From the NCBI GenBank assembly GCA_017629395.1, contig JAGBXH010000488.1:1-19019 (forward strand): a stretch of DNA of 19,019 bases, read 5' to 3'. This stretch comes from Clostridia bacterium (GTDB lineage: Bacteria; Bacillota; Clostridia; Oscillospirales; CAG-272). The translations under genes and the position numbers were made by a program. This document shows, in pieces, positions 14,240-19,019 of the stretch. Position 1 is the first letter of the stretch, and each line of letters opens with the position of its first letter. The notes beneath the pieces were generated by a model. It did not search any database. It was not told the DNA's origin and was given only the letters and a program-made list of their open reading frames with translations.

Positions 14240-15664
14240 TTATAGTTGATTGACAATTTCCATAAAGGTGTGCCCTCTTTGCGCAAAATTGGCAAACGCA
14301 TCAAAGCTTGCGCAAGCGGGAGAGAGCAGTACCATCTCGCCCTTCTTTGCATGGCTTGCCGCACAGCGCACCGCGTCAGCAAAGTTATCCTCACGATACA
14401 CGGGCAGGCTCATATCTCCCTCGGTGCAAGCGTCCAGTGCAGCCTGAATCTGCCCCGCGGTTGCCCCCGTCAGTACAACGCCCCTGGCGCGCTTTCGCAA
14501 CACCTTGGCAAGCGGCGCAAACGGGATATGCTTATCATAACCGCCGCAGATCACCCAAGCGCACTTTTCGGGGATACCCGAAAGGGCTGCCGCCGTGCGG
14601 GTGGGGGTGGAATCGATGGAGCTGTTATAATACCGCACGCCGTCCTTTTCGCGCACCAGCTGCATGCGGTGCTCCACACCGCCAAAGCTGCGCGCCACGC
14701 GCAGCACCATCTCGGGTGTCAGCGCGTCCTGCATAAGACCGATTGCAGTCATGTAATTTTCCACGTTGTGCGTACCGGGCAGCAGTATCTCGTCTGTATC
14801 CAGCATGACGCGCTCCGTCTGACCGTCCGCACAAACAATGCAGCCGTCGCGCAAAAACACCGCTCTGCCCTGCACCTCTCCCATAATGCTCTCGTAATCG
14901 TGCAATTTTGAAGAGAACAGCGTCAGCGGCACGTCCAAGCCCCGTACCATCTCATAGGTCAGCGCACAATCGCGGTTGGTTACCAACCGCTCCGCGCCTG
15001 CGCCCTCAAAAATGTGACGCTTGGCGGCTATGTATTCGTCCATACCCGTGTGCCAATCAAGGTGATTGGGCGAAAGATTGGTCACAGCACTGTACGGCAG
15101 CGGCTTTTCCACGGTCATAAGCTGAAAGCTGGAGAGCTCGACCACCGCAAAATCGTCCGCAGTCATATCACGGACGTAAGGCAGCAGAGAGTTGCCGATA
15201 TTTCCGCCCACGTATACCCTTCCAAAGCCGCGCTCCTGCACGATCTGCTCGGCAAGCAGCTTGGTCAGCGTGGTCGTGGTGGTTTTGCCGTCGCTGCCCG
15301 TAACACCCACCACGCGCGCCTCGGTGGACGCCAAGAACAGCTCCATTTCAGAGGTCAGGGTCGCACCGTTTGCCACGGCTGCTGCAATCTCGGGCTTATC
15401 GGGGCGAAATCCGGGAGAACGGAAGATCACGTCGCCCGCAAGTCCCTCTAAATAATTTTCCCCGCTGTGAAATTCCACACCGCGCTCTGCCAGCTGCAAC
15501 GCGCGCTCACCAAGCTGCTCGGGGGATTTTTTATCATACACGCGCACCTCTGCAGCACCGTTTTCCAGTAAAATATCTGCCAGCTGCATATTGGAAACGC
15601 CAAAGCCGAGAAGGCAGCAAGTGCCACCCTTTATCAATGCCCATACGGGAGAATCTGTTCTCAC
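14240..15664 (-). CDS. murD: UDP-N-acetylmuramoyl-L-alanine--D-glutamate ligase
   Basis: The cytoplasmic Mur ligase that adds D-glutamate to UDP-MurNAc-L-Ala in peptidoglycan synthesis, using ATP. The N-terminal UDP-binding domain carries LLGFGVSN; the central ATPase has the P-loop GVTGSDGKTTTTT, then ELSSFQL and NLSPNHLDWH; the C-terminal domain has EHRMQ, NSSIDSTPTRTAAAL and the closing SPACASFDAFANFAQRGHTF. The Ser/Thr-Pro-Thr-Arg-Thr form replaces the DSKATN of enterobacteria and is familiar from Clostridia. I prefer the GTG at 15664 (474 aa) over an ATG five codons earlier (15679): GAGGTGA stands just before the GTG, whereas the ATG lacks a site and lies only about 15 nt from the predicted transcript start. 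It heads the eight-gene minus-strand operon rather than a mur/dcw cluster, which is unusual. Confidence 0.95.
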   Translation of the reverse strand: MRTDSPVWALIKGGTCCLLGFGVSNMQLADILLENGAAEVRVYDKKSPEQLGERALQLAERGVEFHSGENYLEGLAGDVIFRSPGFRPDKPEIAAAVANGATLTSEMELFLASTEARVVGVTGSDGKTTTTTLTKLLAEQIVQERGFGRVYVGGNIGNSLLPYVRDMTADDFAVVELSSFQLMTVEKPLPYSAVTNLSPNHLDWHTGMDEYIAAKRHIFEGAGAERLVTNRDCALTYEMVRGLDVPLTLFSSKLHDYESIMGEVQGRAVFLRDGCIVCADGQTERVMLDTDEILLPGTHNVENYMTAIGLMQDALTPEMVLRVARSFGGVEHRMQLVREKDGVRYYNSSIDSTPTRTAAALSGIPEKCAWVICGGYDKHIPFAPLAKVLRKRARGVVLTGATAGQIQAALDACTEGDMSLPVYREDNFADAVRCAASHAKKGEMVLLSPACASFDAFANFAQRGHTFMEIVNQL

Positions 15665-15700
15665 GCGCTCACCTCGCATATCTACACTATTTCATTATAT

Positions 15701-15729
15701 ATTATAACGCTTCCCCTCTCTTTTTGCAA
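15701..15729 (-). promoter_or_regulatory. Promoter of the murD-M42 operon
   Basis: On the minus strand TTGCAA (15729-15724), 17-bp spacer, TATAAT (15706-15701). A second TATAAT follows 7 bp on (15699-15694). It is the only convincing promoter seen for the eight genes down to 5689. Confidence 0.7.
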
Positions 15730-15741
15730 TAGAATTTCCCG

Positions 15742-15766
15742 AATATTTACGACCTGTACAAATATT
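15742..15766. promoter_or_regulatory. Inverted repeat between divergent promoters, possible operator
   Basis: AATATTT (15742-15748) and AAATATT (15760-15766) are 7-bp inverted arms with an 11-nt spacer, midway between the promoters of murD and the topoisomerase gene. The position suits a shared regulator, but AT-rich arms this short may arise by chance. Confidence 0.25.
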
Positions 15767-15781
15767 TTCCCCAAAAAGCCT

Positions 15782-15809
15782 TTGCAAAATCGCAAAGTTG
15801 TGTTATAAT
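15782..15809 (+). promoter_or_regulatory. Promoter for the topoisomerase gene
   Basis: TTGCAA (15782-15787), 16-bp spacer, TATAAT (15804-15809). The -35 lies in a small inverted repeat CTTTGC/GCAAAG (about 15780-15797). It is divergent from, and has the same -35 hexamer as, the murD promoter. Confidence 0.65.
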
Positions 15810-15843
15810 ATATTTTGGATATATATTTTTGACGGAGGAATAC

Positions 15844-17853
15844 ATGGCAGCAAGCAAAACCACGGGAGCAAAGCAGCAATATAACGACCAGAGCATCACA
15901 GCCCTGAAGGGCGCGGACCGCGTTCGTAAACGCCCCGGCGTCATTTTCGGCTCGGATGGACTTGACGGCTGCGAGCACTCCTTTTTTGAAATTCTCTCCA
16001 ACTCGGTAGACGAGGCGCGTGAGGGACACGGCTCCGAGATCACAGTGCGCGTGTTCCGTGACAAGAGCATTGAGGTGGACGACCGCGGACGCGGCGTACC
16101 CTTAGGCTGGAACGAAAAGGAGCAGCAATATAACTGGTATCTGATCTACTGCGAAATGTACGCAGGCGGCAAATACGACAACAACAGCGGGGACTCCGCA
16201 TACGAATACTCTTTGGGCTTGAACGGTCTGGGCGCGTGCGCAACGCAATACAGCTCGGAATTTATGACCGTCACCTCCTTTGACGGCAAGTATGAGCGAC
16301 AGATCAGCTTCAAGAAGGGCGAGCCCGTGACCGAGCTTTCCGAGCGCGAGCTGGAAAGAAAGGAAAAGCGCACCGGTACGCGCATCCATTGGAAGCCCGA
16401 CCTTGAGGTCTTTACCGACATCAACATCCCCCATAGCTTCTACGTGGATACCCTGCACCGCCAGGCGGTGGTCAACCCCGGCATCTGCTTTATTCTGCTG
16501 ATCGAGCAAGAGGATAAAACCTTCTCCGAGCAGCGTTTCGTATACGAAAACGGCATTTCCGGCTACGTTTCCGAAATGGTTGGCGAGCAGGCGGTCACCC
16601 AGCCCGTGCTGTGGCATATGGAAACGCAAGGTAAGGACAGAGCGGACAAGCCCACCTACAAGGTCAAGGCTGACTTCTCCTTCTGCGTTTGCAACACGGT
16701 CAACGCGCTGGAATACTACCACAACTCAAGCTTCTTGGAGCACGGTGGCTCCCCCGATAAGGCAGTCAAATCCGCGTTTGTGTTCGCGCTGGATAAATAT
16801 CTGAAAAACAACAATAAGTATAACAAAAACGAGGCAAAAATCCAGTTTTCCGATATCGCGGACTGTCTGGTGCTGGTCATCAACTCCTTCTCTACCAGCA
16901 CGTCCTATGAAAACCAGACCAAAAAATCGATTACCAATGAGTTTATCTACTCGGCAATGAACGATTTCTTGCGTCAGAATCTTGACATCTATTTCACCGA
17001 AAACCCCTTGGAGGCAGAACGCTTTGCCGCACAGGTACTGGTCAACAAGCGCAGCCGCGAATCTGCGGACGCAACAAGACTCAACATCAAGAAAAAGCTG
17101 ACCGGCACCATCGACATTGCCAACCGTGTGGAAAAGTTTGTCAACTGCCGCACTAAGGATACCTCCATCCGTGAGCTTTACATCGTGGAGGGCGACTCGG
17201 CTCTGACCTCCTGCAAGCTGGCAAGATGCGCAGAATATCAGGCGATCATCCCCGTGCGCGGCAAGACCTTGAACTGTCTGAAGGCAGACTACGAGCGCAT
17301 TTTCAAGAGTGAGATCATTACCGACCTTCTTAAGGTCATCGGCTGCGGCGTAGAGATCCAAGGCAAGAAGGTCAAGGGCGACCTGACAGCGTTTGACCTT
17401 GACGCACTCAAGTGGTCCAAGATCATCATCTGTACCGATGCGGACGAGGACGGCTTCCAGATCAGAACCCTCTTGCTGACACTGTTCTACCGCCTGCTGC
17501 CCACCCTCTTGCAGGAAGGCAAGGTCTTTATTGCGGAATCTCCCCTGTTTGAAATTCAGACAAAGGATAAAACGTATTTTGCATACGACGAATTTGAAAA
17601 GGCAGAGATCCTCAAAAAGATCGGCAATAAAAAATATACCCTGCAGCGTTCAAAGGGCCTTGGCGAGAACGATCCCGACATGATGTGGCAAACCACCATG
17701 AACCCCGCAACGCGCCGCCTTGTAGCAGTCACCCCCACGGATGCAGAGGCGACAAACATTATGTTTGACACCTTGCTTGGTGATAATCTCGCCGCAAGAA
17801 AGGTGTTTATCGCAGAAAAGGGCAGTCAATATATCAAGGACGCAGACATTTGA
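15844..17853 (+). CDS. Divergent type IIA DNA topoisomerase B subunit (GyrB/ParE-like)
   Basis: A 669-aa ATPase subunit of a gyrase/topoisomerase IV-like enzyme, which passes one DNA duplex through another. The N-terminal GHKL ATPase shows E49-ILSNSVDE (N box), D80-RGRG and GLNGLGACATQ. A transducer region follows, then a TOPRIM domain with E449-GDSA and D532-ADEDG for magnesium, and the late QRSKGLGE motif. Differences from housekeeping GyrB stand out: EGDSA is followed by LTSCK instead of GGSAK, and the usual His after DADxDG is replaced (FQIRTLLLT). Start is the ATG at 15844 with GGAGG 5 nt upstream; an in-frame TTG at 15829 lies ahead of that site. No A-subunit gene (gyrA/parC) follows, although such pairs are normally adjacent. 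It is probably a second, lineage-specific topoisomerase rather than the main gyrase. Confidence 0.9.
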   Translation: MAASKTTGAKQQYNDQSITALKGADRVRKRPGVIFGSDGLDGCEHSFFEILSNSVDEAREGHGSEITVRVFRDKSIEVDDRGRGVPLGWNEKEQQYNWYLIYCEMYAGGKYDNNSGDSAYEYSLGLNGLGACATQYSSEFMTVTSFDGKYERQISFKKGEPVTELSERELERKEKRTGTRIHWKPDLEVFTDINIPHSFYVDTLHRQAVVNPGICFILLIEQEDKTFSEQRFVYENGISGYVSEMVGEQAVTQPVLWHMETQGKDRADKPTYKVKADFSFCVCNTVNALEYYHNSSFLEHGGSPDKAVKSAFVFALDKYLKNNNKYNKNEAKIQFSDIADCLVLVINSFSTSTSYENQTKKSITNEFIYSAMNDFLRQNLDIYFTENPLEAERFAAQVLVNKRSRESADATRLNIKKKLTGTIDIANRVEKFVNCRTKDTSIRELYIVEGDSALTSCKLARCAEYQAIIPVRGKTLNCLKADYERIFKSEIITDLLKVIGCGVEIQGKKVKGDLTAFDLDALKWSKIIICTDADEDGFQIRTLLLTLFYRLLPTLLQEGKVFIAESPLFEIQTKDKTYFAYDEFEKAEILKKIGNKKYTLQRSKGLGENDPDMMWQTTMNPATRRLVAVTPTDAEATNIMFDTLLGDNLAARKVFIAEKGSQYIKDADI

Positions 17854-17892
17854 CGTTTTACACAACCATTTCGCTTGAGTTTCGTAAAATTT

Positions 17893-17915
17893 TCACAATA
17901 TTTTGTGAGTTTTTC
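17893..17915 (+). terminator. Weak AT-rich hairpin after the topoisomerase gene
   Basis: TCACAA (17893-17898) and TTGTGA (17903-17908) form a 6-bp stem with a 4-nt loop, followed by GTTTTTC. It is 40 nt past the stop. Stem stability is low, so it may be a weak terminator or a protein-binding palindrome upstream of the next promoter. Confidence 0.35.
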
Positions 17916-17927
17916 ATGATTTTCCTC

Positions 17928-17956
17928 TTGATTTTTTTGTGATATTGTGGTATGAT
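17928..17956 (+). promoter_or_regulatory. Promoter for the 77-aa gene
   Basis: TTGATT (17928-17933), 17-bp spacer, TATGAT (17951-17956). The 14 bases TTGTGGTATGATAT around the -10 are repeated exactly at the tRNA-Ser promoter (18354-18367). Confidence 0.65.
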
Positions 17957-17988
17957 ATTGCGGTAAATAAAAAAGAAGGAGAACGAAC

Positions 17989-18222
17989 ATGCTCAAGAAG
18001 ATCGGAAGAGTCACCTATGACACCGAAACCGCTACCCTGATCGTCAAGAAGACGGTTGGCAGCTTCGGCGATCCCGCAGGCTACGAGGAAACCCTGTACC
18101 AGACCCCCGCAGGTCATTATTTCGTATACACCAATGGCGGCGAGCAGTCCCCCTACACCACTGAGGGCATCAAGAGACTCAAGGCAGAGGACGCACAGCA
18201 GTTCATCGCTGAAAACGCATAA
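17989..18222 (+). CDS. Small conserved-looking protein, 77 aa, function unknown
   Basis: I cannot name a function. The phrase GDPAGYEETLYQTPAGHYFVY followed by NGGEQSPY resembles, from memory, a small Firmicutes protein group with a 'YEETLYRT..G.YFL...GG..S.Y' core that is often found near mobile elements; this needs a search. Visible are an N-terminal basic strand (KKIGRVTYDTETA), the conserved-looking core at about 26-55, and an acidic C-terminal helix (KRLKAEDAQQFIAENA). It has no signal peptide or membrane segment. AAGGAGA precedes the ATG at ideal distance, and the gene has its own promoter. It is transcribed alone between the topoisomerase gene and tRNA-Ser. Highly likely a true gene. 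Confidence 0.8.
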   Translation: MLKKIGRVTYDTETATLIVKKTVGSFGDPAGYEETLYQTPAGHYFVYTNGGEQSPYTTEGIKRLKAEDAQQFIAENA

Positions 18223-18233
18223 TGCATGCGTAG

Positions 18234-18279
18234 TTGACATACACCGAGTGGCGGGCATCCCCGCCCTCGGATTTGTCAA
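18234..18279 (+). terminator. Large GC-rich hairpin after the 77-aa gene
   Basis: CCGAG-T-GGCGGG pairs with CCCGCC-CTCGG (one bulged T, 4-nt loop), and outside it TTGACA (18234-18239) pairs with TGTCAA (18274-18279). It begins 11 nt past the stop. There is no downstream T-tract on the plus strand, so it may be a lineage repeat that also blocks transcription rather than a standard terminator. Confidence 0.5.
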
Positions 18280-18336
18280 ATCCTGTGTACTGCAAAAAAT
18301 AAATATAAAAAATTTGATTTTTTTTGAAAATAATGC

Positions 18337-18365
18337 TTGACAAGTAGTATTTTTTGTGGTATGAT
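18337..18365 (+). promoter_or_regulatory. Promoter of tRNA-Ser
   Basis: TTGACA (18337-18342), 17-bp spacer, TATGAT (18360-18365). Predicted start near 18372, 16 nt before the mature tRNA. The preceding 35 bp are very A/T-rich, like an UP element. Confidence 0.8.
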
Positions 18366-18387
18366 ATACAGGTCGTCAAGATAATAT

Positions 18388-18477
18388 GGAGAGATGGCCG
18401 AGTGGTCGAAGGCGCACGACTGGAAATCGTGTTACCCTCAACCGGGTACCAGGGTTCAAATCCCTGTCTCTCCGCCA
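18388..18477 (+). tRNA. tRNA-Ser, anticodon GGA, CCA encoded
   Basis: The acceptor GGAGAGA (18388-18394) pairs with TCTCTCC (18467-18473); discriminator G and encoded CCA end at 18477. The anticodon stem CACGA/TCGTG encloses loop CTGGAAA, so the anticodon is GGA (18422-18424), reading UCC and UCU serine codons. A long class II variable arm (TACCC/GGGTA) and T-arm CAGGG-TTCAAAT-CCCTG confirm serine. All stems pair fully, so it should be functional. It has its own promoter and terminator, with no other tRNA beside it. Confidence 0.97.
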
Positions 18478-18525
18478 AATAAAAGCACCCTACCGCAAAG
18501 CGGTAGGGTGCTTTTATTTGGCGGA
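18471..18525. terminator. 26-bp perfect inverted repeat acting as tRNA terminator
   Basis: Bases 18471-18496 and 18500-18525 are perfect reverse complements with a 3-nt loop AAA. The core AAAAGCACCCTACCGC with its complement and TTTTATTT makes a strong bidirectional terminator. The stem is unusual in that it reaches back into the tRNA itself, including TCC-G-CCA of the acceptor end. Confidence 0.9.
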
Positions 18526-18550
18526 TCGCCTCACGATTTGAACCCTCGCC
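18519..18550 (-). other. Inverted tRNA-Ser 3'-end mimic (remnant)
   Basis: Read on the minus strand, this ends with TCCGCCA as tRNA-Ser does and has GGGTTCAAATC (18545-18535), identical to the tRNA T-arm stretch at 18452-18462. The 9 bases between do not pair as a T-stem, and no matching 5' half (acceptor or anticodon arm) is found. It is therefore not a working tRNA but a decayed or partly copied 3' end facing the real one. Confidence 0.55.
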
Positions 18551-18691
18551 GCTCGGCGCAAAGCGCCAACCGGCATAGTTTGCGCAGGTTACCCGAACGC
18601 TTTTCACGACCTTTGGCGCAAACATGGGTTCGTAAATCCCTCCCTGCACAAAGTTACTATCTAACACGCAAACATTCGGGGGCGCCTTCTC
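18551..18691. other. Gene-free interval, no clear feature
   Basis: No credible gene is seen; the open frames here have no ribosome site and run through the tRNA or repeats. A small stem GGCGC-AAA-GCGCC (18555-18567) and a T-arm-like GGGTTCGTAAATCCC (about 18626-18640) are visible. With the adjoining repeats, the stretch from the tRNA terminator to 18881 holds no protein gene. Confidence 0.6.
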
Positions 18692-18716
18692 GGCGGGAGC
18701 ACCCCCCCCGCCCTAC
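18692..18716 (+). repeat. Stem-CTAC dispersed repeat, copy F
   Basis: GGCGGG (18692-18697) pairs with CCCGCC (18707-18712), followed directly by CTAC (18713-18716). Same layout as the other copies with an unrelated stem. A C8 run in the loop makes this spot prone to consensus error. Confidence 0.5.
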
Positions 18717-18725
18717 GATAACGCT

Positions 18726-18750
18726 GACAGTCGAGGACGCCTGTCCCTAC
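18726..18750 (+). repeat. Dispersed stem-CTAC repeat, copy C
   Basis: Twenty-five bases identical to 809-833, including GACAG/CTGTC arms, the TCGAGGACGC loop and the CTAC end. It is 10 bp after copy F and about 18 kb from copies A and B. Confidence 0.8.
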
Positions 18751-18790
18751 GTAATTCCCCTCTTTCCTTCTCAAATCTCCCCCCTCCCTA

Positions 18791-18819
18791 TTGCTTTTCC
18801 CCACAATCTCATGTATAAT
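18791..18819 (+). promoter_or_regulatory. Promoter for the transporter gene
   Basis: TTGCTT (18791-18796), 17-bp spacer, TATAAT (18814-18819). The leader of about 56 nt holds a small stem CCCAAG/CTTGGG (18828-18849) directly at the predicted transcript start. Confidence 0.65.
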
Positions 18820-18881
18820 AAAGACACCCCAAGCCGTTTGGTACTTGGGACGCCACATTCTGTATAAGAGCGAGGTAACGC

Positions 18882-19019
18882 ATGACCAAATTCAAACAAG
18901 GCGCAGGCATTCTGCTGGCTATACTGGCTGCCGCGCTTTACGCCATCAATTCTCCCTTTTCCAAGCTACTGCTTGATCACATGCCCTCAACGCTTATGGC
19001 AGGCTTTTTATACCTCGGC
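18882..19019 (+). CDS. EamA/DMT-family transporter, N-terminal fragment
   Basis: The first 46 codons of a gene cut by the window end. The start MTKFKQGAGILLAILAAALYAINSPFSKLLL contains a first membrane helix (about 8-24) with the AALYAINSPFSKLLLDHMP pattern typical of the first helix of EamA-domain drug/metabolite exporters, followed by the start of a second helix (LMAGFLYLG). GAGG lies about 8 nt before the ATG and a good promoter stands upstream. Such proteins usually have ten helices and about 300 residues; substrate cannot be inferred. Confidence 0.72.
   Translation, partial: MTKFKQGAGILLAILAAALYAINSPFSKLLLDHMPSTLMAGFLYLG

Noticed and set aside
15829..15843. TTG start for the topoisomerase gene
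   Set aside because: The codon lies upstream of the GGAGG that clearly serves the ATG at 15844.
18203..18867. Open frames on both strands across the tRNA-Ser region (18203-18667 minus; 18394-18867 plus)
   Set aside because: They translate the tRNA, its terminator and repeats; phrases such as AERQGFEPW are typical false translations of tRNA-Ser antisense.
1..19019. CRISPR array, insertion sequence, rRNA or recognised riboswitch
   Set aside because: No regularly spaced repeats, transposase motifs, rRNA landmarks or known aptamer patterns were seen.

Overview
The window reads as a chromosomal segment of an uncultured, probably gut-dwelling low-G+C-phylum Clostridia (Oscillospirales-like). This rests on sigma-A promoters with 17-bp spacers, strong AGGAGG-type ribosome sites, a Firmicutes-style MurD ('SIDSTPTRT'), a methionine gamma-lyase-family/'aluminium resistance' protein, M42 peptidases, and small stem-loop repeats ending in CTAC. 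No rRNA, CRISPR array, transposase or phage gene was found. The taxonomic call is inference.

Layout. (1) 1-865: a more AT-rich island with one unrecognised 148-aa gene, bounded by inverted copies of a dispersed repeat. (2) 895-3792, minus: a HIT-family protein followed by a large cytoplasmic glycoside hydrolase (GH106/GH2-like architecture). One in-frame TAG splits the hydrolase into 463-aa and 375-aa halves. (3) 3925-3980: two face-to-face promoters whose -10 boxes overlap, one driving HIT-hydrolase, the other an FkbM methyltransferase (3998-5107, plus). (4) 5201-5563, plus: a small membrane protein with a near-consensus promoter and a bidirectional terminator.

(5) 15729 down to 5689, minus: a ten-kilobase tightly packed operon. 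In transcription order it encodes MurD, three M42 aminopeptidase paralogs, a methionine gamma-lyase-family PLP enzyme, a duplicated-domain lipoprotein, an IscS-type cysteine desulfurase and a sialate-O-acetylesterase-like lipoprotein. Gaps are 31 nt or less, and several stops and starts overlap or nearly touch. The middle M42 paralog has lost nearly all metal ligands and looks like a pseudo-enzyme. A plausible theme is peptide breakdown feeding sulfur amino-acid/PLP chemistry, with cell-surface work at the distal end. (6) 15782-17853, plus: a divergent type IIA topoisomerase B subunit without a neighbouring A subunit.

(7) 17928-19019, plus: a 77-aa small protein, tRNA-Ser(GGA) with a 26-bp perfect terminator stem, a gene-free stretch rich in palindromic repeats and an inverted tRNA 3'-end mimic, and the start of an EamA/DMT-type transporter cut by the window edge.

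Best candidates for something undescribed: the active/dead/active M42 trio in one operon, the overlapping antiparallel promoters, the TAG-interrupted hydrolase, and the tRNA-Ser mirror-image 3' end.
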